Below, piece after piece: positions 10,001 through 17,547 of a DNA stretch of 64,000 bases. The notes beneath the pieces were generated by a model that was not told where the DNA came from, did not search any database, and worked only from the letters and a program-made list of their open reading frames with translations. A program made the translations under genes and the position numbers. The stretch covers positions 23,256 through 87,255 of the forward strand of contig CAKUZR010000009.1 of assembly GCA_934718065.1 (NCBI GenBank), written 5' to 3'. Position 1 is the first letter of the stretch; each line of letters starts with the position of its first letter. Origin of the DNA: an uncultured Treponema sp. GTDB lineage: Bacteria > Spirochaetota > Spirochaetia > Treponematales > Treponemataceae.

Positions 10001-10636
10001 GACAAGGTCGTTGTTGAAAGGCCCGAATTTCGGCAGTTTCTGGAATTCCTGCTGAACCATTGCCCAGGCTTTGTTGTAAACCGGATTTTTCTGAAGCTCA
10101 ACGTCGCTGAAAAGCACGCTGAAAGGCTTGAAAGCCGGGTTTTCATTTGCCAGGCGCAGAAGAACCATCTCTTCCAGAGTCTGTTCACGGTTCGAGCGGC
10201 TCGCCTTTGTTCCGGCGTCAATTTCGTTTTTTGCAAGATATTCTTCCGCCGTGATTTTTCCCTGGTAAACTTCCACCGGAGGAAATTCGTTTGTAAAATC
10301 AAGAAGCAGCTTGTCAACCGCTGATTTTGTGAAGGAATTTTCCAGCGCGGCAAGAATGTTCTTGAAAGAGTCAATCTGCTTGTCCCGTCGGTACATCATG
10401 CAGACATAATGGAAAACTTCATCGATGAGTCCCATAGCGTTCACTGAGCCAGCCGAAATCCGCTTTTCTTTCTGGTTCTTTGAGTCAAAATAATTGTTAA
10501 GTTTTTCAGCAAATTTTCGCACGGCCGGCATATTTGCCAGAATCACATTTCCGCTTGATGAATAAAGACGTTCGTCAAATTTGCATATATCTCGAATTTT
10601 GCGTCCTACATGAAATTCGTTGTAAGAAATTCCCAT
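7073..10636 (-). CDS. GH13-family glycosidase (alpha-amylase superfamily), 1187 aa
   Basis: Large cytoplasmic-looking protein (no signal peptide) with a roughly 300-aa N-terminal extension, then a GH13 barrel: LYDYNIAENIGGWDAL, region I DMVPNH, region II IIRFDAAMV (nucleophile Asp), region III LLLAEAF (acid/base Glu) and region IV FMNNPDED. Region IV has Pro where the usual motif has His (FxxNHD), with Asp kept. A C-terminal helical region follows and the last 25 residues are Lys/Ala-rich. The ATG at 10636 is chosen because GGAGG lies 5-10 bases before it (an upstream in-frame TTG overlaps that site). Second gene after malQ, 59 bases apart: a cytoplasmic alpha-glucan/maltodextrin cluster. Exact specificity unknown. 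Confidence 0.85.
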   Translation of the reverse strand: MGISYNEFHVGRKIRDICKFDERLYSSSGNVILANMPAVRKFAEKLNNYFDSKNQKEKRISAGSVNAMGLIDEVFHYVCMMYRRDKQIDSFKNILAALENSFTKSAVDKLLLDFTNEFPPVEVYQGKITAEEYLAKNEIDAGTKASRSNREQTLEEMVLLRLANENPAFKPFSVLFSDVELQKNPVYNKAWAMVQQEFQKLPKFGPFNNDLVNMLREPVVFSPNSLKGQLDYIRQYWTDLLGDFLRRLLSGMDTLTEEEKMFMHYNPINGGEVNMEAYNYDGLMKEYERFSPDREWMPRVILMAKTVLVWLDQLTKKYNRPITRLDQIPDEELDALRDEGFTGLWLIGLWTRSNASKRIKQLCGNPEAAASAYSLYDYNIAENIGGWDALSNLRTRLWQRGIRLASDMVPNHTGMDSQWVVNRPDLFVQRRDLPSSTYTFNGENLSWDPNVGVWLEDHYYNHSDCSVVFKRVDFRNGDTRYIYHGNDGTGMPWNDTAQIDFLNPEAREAVMQDILHVARNFPIIRFDAAMVLAKKSIRRLWYPKPGSGGDIYSRSEYALSDQEFEAKIPNEFWREVVDRVAKEVPDTLLLAEAFWMMEGYFVRTLGMHRVYNSAFMNMLKKEENQKYRDSVKNTIKFDPQILKRYVNFMNNPDEDTAVAQFGKDDKYFGVCTLMVTMPGLPMFGHGQIEGFTEKYGMEFTKAYKNETPDQNLVNRHWHDIFPLMKKRYIFANVENFLFYDVWDNGSVNENIFAYSNSCGNEYSVVFYNNKYERAQGWIKQSCEYAVKIGEGESQHVEMRSKSISEGLGLHAEDNKFCIFREHRSGLWFVRRSREICERGMYIGLNGFEYQVYMDIHEVSDGADHKYQILCDTLQGRGCYDLETEWEEICYRELYQPFANYANSVLLGIHEIFNPVSGKISEQEAKKQLKDLVSTAKEAAVQFYTVANKFAGDENLSEPEKQLKEFEKLAEKIICTALSSKAKPATDIIAALKKAKNAGAYFDVLFATDKNLAEQLICFAMVKEYAEKGFAEKWAFARKFSDYLSSSGINLGDSRGNIGRLFVLSSVCSAKAIEKDEKSALYNIVKLLTEGEKAKMLTGANLYDGTVWFNKETCDWTLAHGFAIALLDEKESKATLEAFSALAKAKEKAEYKCDLFIKPFAPKAAKTKAKAEKTKKAEHPAKAKKSKK

Positions 10637-10695
10637 TTTTTCCTCCAAAGTTATGGTAAAGCTGAAAAACTTCGTTTTGTTTCAACCGTTTGATT

Positions 10696-12765
10696 TTATT
10701 TGTGCAGCGCGGCAACGCCCTTGATTTTTTCAACCAGGTCGCTGTCTTTCGCAAGCGTTTCAACGGAAACAGGCATTCTGTAAGTCCAGTTGAAATCGTT
10801 CACCGAGCCAGGAACATTGATTCGCTCCGCATTTGAGTCCGCGAGCCAGTATTTTTTCTCCATGGCCATAAAATCCTGCAGAGGATTTATAATCCACGCT
10901 GAATTTGAAGTCGCCACGCCTTTCAAGTAGCTTTCCGCAATTTCCGGACTGAACGGCGCGTTTGCAATTTCGTTGATTTTCGCCTGGTCAAAGCCGTCCG
11001 CTCCGAACGCCCATGGATTTGTGCGAACAAAAAGGCTTGAGCCGTCGCGGTCTTCCTGCCACCACTGGCGAACAGTCGTTGAATCGTGAACAGAAGTTGT
11101 TGTAACTGAAAGGAACGGAAGCTCGCCGAGCGGAATATACGGTTTTCCAGGCTCAGCCCATCTTCTGCACCAGCGGTTTACACGCAGCGCAAGAATGCCG
11201 TTCTTTTCCATAATATGCGGAAGGCACGGAAGGTCAGCGCCAAGGTCTTCGCCGCACGGAATCATGTTCACGGATTTTGTCAAAGCGGAAAGAATTTCAT
11301 CGGACTGAGTTTCCCAAAGTTTGTCCTGCTCCCATTCCTTCGCGCTGATAAGATTCTTAAGAGCGTTCTTTTCGCCGTCGTTCAGGCTTTTCCAAGAAGC
11401 TGAATCGTAGTAAGTCCAGACCGGAACAAATCGGTTTTCAGTTATTTCAATAAGACAACGGTTCTGCCAGGCCTTGCTCAGCGCATCCTTGCAACGCTGC
11501 GCAGAATCACCCTCGCAGAAAGCGTTCAAATCCGACTCGTAGATATCCTTGTCGCCGGCAATATTTTTCTTGAAAAGCCAAAGCTCCTCGTTTCCAATTC
11601 TGTCCATGAATTTAGAAAGAATTGAAACAGCCTTCTCGTGGTTCCATGTAATGTCTTCAATAAGGCTTGTTGGAACGTGCGGCTGGCTGAGCCACCGGAT
11701 TCTTCCATCGTCAAAACCAATATTGTGCAGGTCGTCGCGCGTCATCGGAACGTAAGGAACTGTGTGTCCAAGAACCGCTGTTGTGTCGCGCGCAGGAATC
11801 GCCCAGATTCTGAAGAATCCAAGAATGTGGTCAAGGCGGTACGCTCCGTAATACTGCTCGGCGTTCTTTAGCCTGCTTATCCACCAGTCAAAATTGTGCT
11901 CCTTCAGATAATCCCAGTTGTATGTCGGGAAGCCCCAGTTCTGGCCGGTAGGATTTTCACCGTCAACAGGAGAACCAGCGCGCAGGTTGTGGTTGAAAAT
12001 TCCAGGGAAAGCCCATGCGTCGCAGGAATCTTCGTTCATAAGAATCGGCATGTCGCCCTTAAGAATGATTCCTTCCTTTTTCACCTTGTCTGTCGCTGTC
12101 TTGAACTGCTCGTTCGCGCGCATCTGGACCCAGGCGAAGAACAGATGGTTTTTCAGCAGCTTCTTGTCGCTCCAGCGCGCCTTAATCTCCTTTTCGCCAG
12201 GATTTCTGTCATCCGCGGACCAGTCTTTCCATGTGGCCTGGTTGTATTTCACCTTCAAGTTTTTGTAAACCGCGTAAGGCGCAATCCACGGATTCTTTTT
12301 AATCCATTTTTCAAGCTCGTCAGTTGGAGCCGCGTTTTTTGCAATTTCAGTTGATTCGTAAAGCCGGTTCAGCAGGGCAGTCTTTGCCTCCAGAATTCCG
12401 TTGTAGTTGTACCGTCCCTGGCCGTTGTAAGGAAAATCCTTCAGCATTTTTTCGTACGCTTTTTTAAAGTCAGCGTCAGATTTGATCAAAGCCTCAAATT
12501 CCGGAAGCGCGCCCAAATCAATATAAATCGGATGAAGGGCGAACGCGCTCAGCCCGCTGTAAGGGCTCGACTGAGTTCCAGTGTCATTCACCGGCAAAAG
12601 CTGAAGCAGCGAAAGCCCCGCCTTTTTGCAGAATTTCGCAAATTCAGGAAGATCCGTGTATTCACCAATAACAGTGCCGTCTTTTCTATTTGTGTAAATC
12701 GCTCCCAAAGGAATAGAAGTTCCAACCGCCTTTGAAACAGCGTTTCTTTCGTTTTTATTGCTCAT
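10696..12765 (-). CDS. malQ: 4-alpha-glucanotransferase (amylomaltase, GH77)
   Basis: 689 aa. Transfers alpha-1,4-glucan segments between maltodextrins. GH77 signatures in order: LLQLLPVNDTGTQSSPYSGLS near the N-terminus, YRLDHILGFFRIWAIP (nucleophile Asp), CGEDLG (acid/base Glu) and VTTTSVHDSTTVRQWW (transition-state Asp). Length fits the longer family members. The start ATG at 12765 has a GAGGA Shine-Dalgarno. It lies downstream of a TetR gene and upstream of the GH13 gene on the same strand. Confidence 0.93.
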   Translation of the reverse strand: MSNKNERNAVSKAVGTSIPLGAIYTNRKDGTVIGEYTDLPEFAKFCKKAGLSLLQLLPVNDTGTQSSPYSGLSAFALHPIYIDLGALPEFEALIKSDADFKKAYEKMLKDFPYNGQGRYNYNGILEAKTALLNRLYESTEIAKNAAPTDELEKWIKKNPWIAPYAVYKNLKVKYNQATWKDWSADDRNPGEKEIKARWSDKKLLKNHLFFAWVQMRANEQFKTATDKVKKEGIILKGDMPILMNEDSCDAWAFPGIFNHNLRAGSPVDGENPTGQNWGFPTYNWDYLKEHNFDWWISRLKNAEQYYGAYRLDHILGFFRIWAIPARDTTAVLGHTVPYVPMTRDDLHNIGFDDGRIRWLSQPHVPTSLIEDITWNHEKAVSILSKFMDRIGNEELWLFKKNIAGDKDIYESDLNAFCEGDSAQRCKDALSKAWQNRCLIEITENRFVPVWTYYDSASWKSLNDGEKNALKNLISAKEWEQDKLWETQSDEILSALTKSVNMIPCGEDLGADLPCLPHIMEKNGILALRVNRWCRRWAEPGKPYIPLGELPFLSVTTTSVHDSTTVRQWWQEDRDGSSLFVRTNPWAFGADGFDQAKINEIANAPFSPEIAESYLKGVATSNSAWIINPLQDFMAMEKKYWLADSNAERINVPGSVNDFNWTYRMPVSVETLAKDSDLVEKIKGVAALHK

Positions 12766-12824
12766 TTCAGTTCCTCAAACTATGCGCAGAATAAGATAGA
12801 TTTGCTTAGAATCATCATTCAAAA

Positions 12825-12853
12825 ATTATAACACGTGAATTCCAAGTTGTGAA
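12825..12853 (-). promoter_or_regulatory. Promoter of malQ
   Basis: On the minus strand TTCACA (12853-12848), a 17-base spacer and a perfect TATAAT (12830-12825). It lies just at the 3' end of the tetR gene, so malQ and the GH13 gene can be transcribed independently of tetR. Confidence 0.6.
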
Positions 12854-12855
12854 TT

Positions 12856-13446
12856 TTAATCGGCAAAACCATAGACAAACGAATGTATAATCGTGTAGAT
12901 ATTCTTTTCCGTTGCCTCCAGCTCGTTCGCCGCCACTTTTTTCGCCACCGAACAGATGTTTTCCAAAAAAAGCGTGCTGTAAAGTTCCTCCTTTCCCCTC
13001 ATGTTTCCAAATTCATTTGCAGAAAGCCTGAAAAAATTCAGCATTATCGCCTCAAGCCGTTCCGCAAAAGGAAAAAAAATCCTGAAAGACTCAGACTTTT
13101 TCGCCGAATTCCTAAGATTCGCCCTTAGCCTGAAATAATCCTGGTTTTCCAGCGCAAAACAAATCTCCGCCTTAAGAATCTCCGTGAGCGAGCCAAAAAA
13201 ATCGTGCCGGTATGCGGAAGCCGATTCCAGCGCCGCGATATGCTCCGATTCCATTTGCCGCACAATCGACTCCAGAAGCCCGGTTTTGCTCTTGAAATAA
13301 TAGTACAGCGTCGGTTTTGTAATGCCAGCCTTGTCAGCAATCTCCTGGACGCCAACCGCATCAAAACCCTTTTCCGCAAAAAGCCCCAGCGAAACTTCAA
13401 AAATATGGTCTTTGTTTGAGTCCGTCTGCAAAATTTCCGTTGCCAT
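12856..13446 (-). CDS. TetR/AcrR-family transcriptional regulator
   Basis: 196 aa. The N-terminal helix-turn-helix reads VSLGLFAEKGFDAVGVQEIA and AGITKPTLYYYFKSKTGLLE, the hallmark of TetR proteins; the remainder is an all-helical ligand/dimer domain. A 16-bp palindrome in its own promoter is the likely operator (autorepression). Being directly upstream of malQ and GH13 it may also control glucan use, but malQ has its own promoter without an obvious copy of the palindrome. Ligand unknown. Confidence 0.9.
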   Translation of the reverse strand: MATEILQTDSNKDHIFEVSLGLFAEKGFDAVGVQEIADKAGITKPTLYYYFKSKTGLLESIVRQMESEHIAALESASAYRHDFFGSLTEILKAEICFALENQDYFRLRANLRNSAKKSESFRIFFPFAERLEAIMLNFFRLSANEFGNMRGKEELYSTLFLENICSVAKKVAANELEATEKNIYTIIHSFVYGFAD

Positions 13447-13452
13447 ACAAGG

Positions 13453-13480
13453 ATTATATACCGAATGGTATAAAAAGCAA
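13453..13480 (-). promoter_or_regulatory. tetR promoter with operator palindrome in the spacer
   Basis: Minus strand TTGCTT (13480-13475), 16-base spacer, TATAAT (13458-13453). The perfect palindrome TATACC-GAAT-GGTATA (13457-13472) fills the spacer and touches the -10, as expected for a TetR operator. The ATG at 13446 is six bases past the -10 with no Shine-Dalgarno, so the transcript is probably leaderless. Confidence 0.7.
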
Positions 13481-13489
13481 GAAAAAAAA

Positions 13490-13524
13490 TAAAAAAGAAA
13501 ACAAGGAAGGGGAAGCCTCCCCTT
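13490..13524 (-). terminator. Intrinsic terminator for the radical SAM gene
   Basis: Perfect stem AAGGGGA / TCCCCTT (13507-13524, 4-base loop); on the minus strand it is followed by a T-rich tract. It would end transcription coming from 13839 before the tetR promoter. Confidence 0.55.
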
Positions 13525-13526
13525 GC

Positions 13527-13838
13527 GGCCGCACTCCGTTGCGTCCTATCCCCTCTGCGGGGGAATTTTCAAGGCTCGCCAAATCCCAGCGGCTCCGCGC
13601 ATTCCCCCGCAACGCCCCCTGCCGCAAGATTTTTGATTTTTTTGCAAACCGCCCAAAAATCTATGTTTTCAGAAGAAATAAGAGCGCGAGGCGGAGGGCA
13701 ATTTGCGAAGATTTTTGGCGATTGAACCAATTAAAGCGCAGCGCGCCCGAATCCATACAAGCGTAGCGCGAGCCAAATCCATCTGTAGCAAATTGAAATC
13801 CGCCGGGAGCGATTTTTGCTCAATATCATTGTTTTTGG
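13527..13838. other. 312-bp GC-rich intergenic region with inverted repeat
   Basis: No convincing gene. Contains a perfect 10-bp inverted repeat GCGGGGGAAT (13557-13566) / ATTCCCCCGC (13601-13610) and, further right, copy B of the dispersed repeat (13700-13794). Short open frames here are not gene-like. Confidence 0.5.
13700..13794 (-). repeat. Dispersed intergenic repeat, copy B
   Basis: Inverted relative to copy A at 6854-6947; shares CAGATGGATTTGGCTCGCGC and AATTGGTTCAATCGCCAAAA when read on the minus strand. Confidence 0.75.
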
Positions 13839-14885
13839 TTAGGATTCCAAAAATCCGTGTTTCCAGTGCCACACAGGCTTTGCCAGCTTGTTTGAAAAAG
13901 GCTGCGTTTTGTTAAAGTCCGGAAGCCAGCTCGTGTCGCTGCTAAGTTCCTGGTAGAAAAGTGTTTCAAAATCGTACGCTTCAATCAAATCCTGAAGGTC
14001 GCTGTCTTCCTGTTCGCTTACAAGGCGGTTTTCAATTGCTTCCAGCGATTCCATCCGTTTTTTCAGTTTCGGTCCGTCTTCCGCAAACGGAACCGGAGTG
14101 TACTGGTTCATCAGCGAAATAACCGCTTTTCCGTCGGCGTGCTTTTTCAGCCATTCAAGAACGTCCGCCGTCTCCATGAATTTTCCTGGCATAAAAAGAT
14201 GCCGTATTATAACGCCCTGGGTCAGTTTTTCTCTTTTTTCGCCTTTTGAAACTTTTTCACCGTTCGCGTCAACGTAATTGTCCTTCGCCTTTTCTTCCGT
14301 GGTTTCAAGCGGAAAATTTTCCAGCATCCAAAGAATCGCTTTTTCCGCCGTTTCCGGGTATTGCGCCGCGCCGAACAGTTTCGCCGAAAGATTTTTGTCC
14401 AGCGTTTTCAAGTCTGGAAGCCAGATTTTTACAAAAGGTTTCAGAAGCTCCAGCATTTCAACGTTTTCAAACGCCGAGGAATTCCAGCAGAACGGAATTT
14501 CGCATCCTGCTTCCTGTGCCGCCGCAATGTATTCCGCAAGTCTTGGAATTGCGTGGCTTCCGGTAACAAGATTTATGTTTTCCGCGCCGGCTTCCTGGAG
14601 CTTCAGGCAGATTTTACAGAATTCTTCCTTTGAAACAGTTTTTCCCGTTCCGTCCTGGGAAATCTGGTAGTTCTGGCAGAACGCGCACCTCAATGTGCAT
14701 CCGGTAAAAAAAATAGTTCCGCTTCCGCCGTGCACTGTAATCAGCGGCTCCTCGCCAAAGTGCAGGCAGGCAACCGCAATCCGGATTTCATCAGTTTCCC
14801 CGCAGAATCCGCGTTTTTTTTCCGCGCGGTTCACGGCGCATTTCCGCGGGCACTGGGCGCAGCTTGAATAATATTTCTCAGTCAT
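13839..14885 (-). CDS. PflX-like radical SAM protein
   Basis: 348 aa. N-terminal cysteine cluster CAQCPRKCAVNR, then GTIFFTGCTLRCAFCQNYQ, whose CxxxCxxC motif binds the [4Fe-4S] cluster of radical SAM enzymes. The following VTGSHAIPRLAEYI and FVKIWLPDLKT segments match pyruvate-formate-lyase activase-like proteins of the PflX group (COG1313). There is an insertion of charged residues around positions 195-225. The activated target is unknown. The small acidic-protein gene lies 15 bases upstream on the same strand and may be co-transcribed. Confidence 0.82.
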   Translation of the reverse strand: MTEKYYSSCAQCPRKCAVNRAEKKRGFCGETDEIRIAVACLHFGEEPLITVHGGSGTIFFTGCTLRCAFCQNYQISQDGTGKTVSKEEFCKICLKLQEAGAENINLVTGSHAIPRLAEYIAAAQEAGCEIPFCWNSSAFENVEMLELLKPFVKIWLPDLKTLDKNLSAKLFGAAQYPETAEKAILWMLENFPLETTEEKAKDNYVDANGEKVSKGEKREKLTQGVIIRHLFMPGKFMETADVLEWLKKHADGKAVISLMNQYTPVPFAEDGPKLKKRMESLEAIENRLVSEQEDSDLQDLIEAYDFETLFYQELSSDTSWLPDFNKTQPFSNKLAKPVWHWKHGFLES

Positions 14886-14900
14886 AGAAACTCTTTTTCT

Positions 14901-15305
14901 CTATAAAATTCCGCGCTCCACCAGTTTTCCCATAAGCGACTGGAGCTGCTCCAAAGGCATTGTCTCGGCTTCATCGTTCACGGCGTCGTTTATTTCCTCA
15001 AGGTCGCCTTCCGAAAGAATCTCTTCCCCTTCGTCCGCGCCGTTCAAAAAAGAAAGAAACGCGCAGATTTTGTCAGTGTGCTCTTCCGTCGGCTCGTTTT
15101 CCGGCGTTTCAGAATGGTCAATGTACTCGTCGCGCCAGTAAAAAGCTATTGCCCTGGAAACTCCGCCTGGAACTGCGGCATTGCGTTCAAAAAGTTTCTG
15201 GATTGAGTCGCAGGCGCGGCTTGCGTTGTAGCGGCCGTTGTTTTCCGCGCGCTCGTGTTTTATTGTTCTATTAATATCGCTTCTGAATTTTTCAACTAAA
15301 GTCAT
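14901..15305 (-). CDS. Small acidic protein, unknown function
   Basis: 134 aa starting MTLVEKFRSDINRTIKHE at 15305. This start is preferred over an upstream ATG at 15344 because a promoter (TATACT at 15320-15315) lies between the two. The protein is soluble and rich in Glu/Asp in its C-terminal half (SETPENEPTEEHTDK, EGEEILSEGDLEEIND). No family recognised. Probably first gene of an operon with the radical SAM gene. Confidence 0.7.
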   Translation of the reverse strand: MTLVEKFRSDINRTIKHERAENNGRYNASRACDSIQKLFERNAAVPGGVSRAIAFYWRDEYIDHSETPENEPTEEHTDKICAFLSFLNGADEGEEILSEGDLEEINDAVNDEAETMPLEQLQSLMGKLVERGIL

Positions 15306-15314
15306 AATGCGGAA

Positions 15315-15344
15315 AGTATAGCACAAAAATATATTGCGGGGCAA
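15315..15344 (-). promoter_or_regulatory. Promoter of the 134-aa gene
   Basis: Minus strand TTGCCC (15344-15339), 18-base spacer, TATACT (15320-15315), nine bases to the ATG and no Shine-Dalgarno. Confidence 0.55.
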
Positions 15345-15374
15345 AATTTTACATTCAATATTGAATAAATTTTC

Positions 15375-15403
15375 TTGACAGAACAGATAACTGTAAATAA
15401 ACT
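15375..15403 (+). promoter_or_regulatory. Promoter of the EIIA gene, probably leaderless
   Basis: Consensus TTGACA (15375-15380), 17-base spacer, TAAACT (15398-15403). The ATG at 15411 is seven bases later with no Shine-Dalgarno. Confidence 0.65.
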
Positions 15404-15410
15404 TAAAAAT

Positions 15411-15857
15411 ATGGATTTGAGAACTGTATTAACAACTGATACTGTAAACCTTCACTTGAAGGGAACTACAAAAGAAGAAATTATTGACGAGATGATTGAC
15501 ATCCTTGTTAAGGCTGGAAAAGTTACAAATAAAGCAGAAGCACGCGAAGTTGTTCTTGACCGTGAACGCAAGATGTCTACTGGAATGAAGCACGGAATCG
15601 CAATTCCACATGGAAAGACTGATTCTGTAAGCGACTTGGTTGCCTGCATTGGAATTTCGGACAATCCGGTTGACTTTGATTCATTGGATCAGGAGCCTTG
15701 CCGCATATTCATTATGACTTTGTCGCCTGTAAACAAAACAGGACCGCACCTTCAGTTCCTTGCTGAGGTAAGTCTTCTTTTTAAGAGCGCAGAAAAACGT
15801 CAGCAGATTTTGAATACTCAGGACAAGGCTGAAGTAATTAAGATTTTAACAGAGTAG
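15411..15857 (+). CDS. ptsN: PTS EIIA domain protein (fructose/nitrogen type, PtsN-like)
   Basis: 148 aa when started at the ATG 15411 (MDLRTVLTTDTVNLHLKG), which fits the family N-terminus and the promoter just upstream; an earlier TTG at 15375 is part of the -35 box. GMKHGIAIPHGKTDSV carries the phosphorylated histidine (IPHG). The C-terminal LQFLAEVSLLFKSAEKRQQIL matches the EIIA fold (PF00359). No EIIB/EIIC genes nearby, so a regulatory PtsN-type role is more likely than sugar uptake. A strong terminator follows, so it is a single-gene unit. Confidence 0.88.
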   Translation: MDLRTVLTTDTVNLHLKGTTKEEIIDEMIDILVKAGKVTNKAEAREVVLDRERKMSTGMKHGIAIPHGKTDSVSDLVACIGISDNPVDFDSLDQEPCRIFIMTLSPVNKTGPHLQFLAEVSLLFKSAEKRQQILNTQDKAEVIKILTE

Positions 15858-15881
15858 TTTATTTATTTTAATGAGAATATA

Positions 15882-15929
15882 AAGACCTTTGCGCTTAGGT
15901 TTTTGCTTAACGTGCAAGGGTCTTTTTTT
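15882..15929 (+). terminator. Intrinsic terminator after ptsN
   Basis: AGACCTTTGC pairs with GCAAGGGTCT (one mismatch), followed by TTTTTTT. Confidence 0.88.
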
Positions 15930-15941
15930 ATTTGAGGAATT

Positions 15942-16502
15942 ATGAAATTTGATCCTTTAGTTAAAGTTGTTGAAAACAAGCTGGTCAGGCTTTCTGATGG
16001 TACGCCTGTAAGCGCAGAAAATTTGAATATCGTTCAGGCTGACGAGCTTGAAAAACAGGATGTGCCTTCCGTGGGAGTTTTGACCGCGCTTGTGTGTCCA
16101 TGGAAAAAAATTGAAATAGAGGAAGGCTGCTACAACGAGGAGCTTCTTGCGAAAATGCGCGATTTCCTGAAAAAACTGGAGGATTCCGGCGCGTTCGCGT
16201 TCGTTGTTCCGCAGGCGCAGAAAAGTTTTTCCAGCGCGGACGAGGCGGACTCGTTCATAAAAGCCATGGTTCACACAGCCCGAAGAATAAAAGACTGCAC
16301 AAGCGTTCTTGGATTCGCGGTTGCGGCGGAGCTTATGGAAAAGGACGCCGGCAAAAAACTTGATGAAAACAGCTGGACGCAGTGGTTCATCAATGAAATG
16401 AACGTGAAGCACGGCCATTATGTCTATTTCGCTGGAAAGTCAAACATCAAAAAGTACGGACTTTCCCCGGAAACTGCAACTTGCGAGCTTGTCCTGTACT
16501 GA
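15942..16502 (+). CDS. Conserved-looking protein, unknown function
   Basis: 186 aa, start ATG with GAGGAAT just upstream. Soluble, no signal peptide. The beginning (KLVRLSDGTPVSAENLNIV) and the phrase GAFAFVVPQAQ faintly recall the first strands of a TIM-barrel glycosidase, but no catalytic motif is visible and it is far too short. Function unknown. Confidence 0.65.
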   Translation: MKFDPLVKVVENKLVRLSDGTPVSAENLNIVQADELEKQDVPSVGVLTALVCPWKKIEIEEGCYNEELLAKMRDFLKKLEDSGAFAFVVPQAQKSFSSADEADSFIKAMVHTARRIKDCTSVLGFAVAAELMEKDAGKKLDENSWTQWFINEMNVKHGHYVYFAGKSNIKKYGLSPETATCELVLY

Positions 16503-16661
16503 TTGGAATGTAACAAATGCGAAAAACCGCAATGTTTGCAAAGTTTTCAGAAAAAAAGTTAAATTTTCGTAAAAAAATAATAATTTTCTCTTAAATGCTC
16601 TTGATTACTTCTAAATGTTGTGTCATATTATTCGCAGAGAGATGAGCAAAAGGAGTTTGAA

Positions 16662-17450
16662 TTGACAAATCAGATTGAAAATTCTGGTTTCCAAAACTCA
16701 TGTCGCAATTCTTTGATTTTTTGTGGCTTGCTTCTTGTGGTTGCGAGTGTAGTTGCAGTTGTGTTGCCAGCAAAAAGTAAAGACTCTTCAGTTCCGGTTG
16801 TAAAAGCCGCTACAGAAGTTGAAAACGAAGTTGTCGCTGATTTTAATAATCTTATTGAAGAAGCTGGTTTTTCAGCCGCAAAGATTAAAACAGGCGACGC
16901 GGGGCTTTCTCTCTACAGGCAGCCGAATTCAAGAGCCGCAGTTGAATGGTTTTATCTGCATGTAACAGGAAACCGTGAAACAGCAATGGCAATTCTTGAG
17001 GAAGCTGAAAAAAATGATATACCGCTTTCGCTTGCGTTTGCGCTGGCTTATACAGAAAGCCGCTACGACGTGAACGCAGTGAATAAAAATAGAAACGCTT
17101 CTATTGACCGCGGGCTGTTTCAGCTGAACAACCGTTCATTTCCGCAGTTGAAGGAAGAAGATTTCTTTAATCCTGCTGTGAGCGCAAAATACGGAATGAG
17201 TCATTTGCGTTTTTGCATGAACGTTGCAGGAAACGAGGTTGCGGCTTTGGCAATGTACAATGCCGGAACCAACAAAGTGCGCGCGGACAGCACGCCGCAG
17301 ACAACATTGAATTATGTTGGAAAAATAATGGCTTATCAGGACAAGCTTGACAAGCTGTTTGCGGATGAAGTCCTTTCGTATTACGAAACTTCGCGCCCGG
17401 TTACAGGAATTTCCGTTGCTTTCTTAGGCAGCCGACGTTTCGACCGATAA
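16662..17450 (+). CDS. Membrane-anchored lytic transglycosylase (SLT domain)
   Basis: Start chosen at TTG 16662 because AAAGGAG ends 7 bases before it; an upstream GTG at 16620 has no ribosome site. 262 aa: one N-terminal membrane helix (LIFCGLLLVVASVVAVVLP, about residues 17-35) and a C-terminal SLT domain with LSLAFALAYTESRYDVNAVN (catalytic Glu in ESRYD), RGLFQLNNRSFPQL and AALAMYNAGTNKVR. Cleaves peptidoglycan glycan strands from the periplasmic side. Ends at a strong terminator. Confidence 0.88.
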   Translation: MTNQIENSGFQNSCRNSLIFCGLLLVVASVVAVVLPAKSKDSSVPVVKAATEVENEVVADFNNLIEEAGFSAAKIKTGDAGLSLYRQPNSRAAVEWFYLHVTGNRETAMAILEEAEKNDIPLSLAFALAYTESRYDVNAVNKNRNASIDRGLFQLNNRSFPQLKEEDFFNPAVSAKYGMSHLRFCMNVAGNEVAALAMYNAGTNKVRADSTPQTTLNYVGKIMAYQDKLDKLFADEVLSYYETSRPVTGISVAFLGSRRFDR

Positions 17451-17467
17451 AATTGTCCTCCTTATTT

Positions 17468-17512
17468 AAAGCCCGACCGTTTTCCCATTCTTTATCCGGT
17501 CGGGCTTTTTCT
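17468..17512 (+). terminator. Intrinsic terminator
   Basis: Perfect stem AAAGCCCGACCG / CGGTCGGGCTTT followed by a T-run. Confidence 0.93.
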
Positions 17513-17547
17513 TTTTTATATTGAAGAAATGCGCTATTATTAATCCT

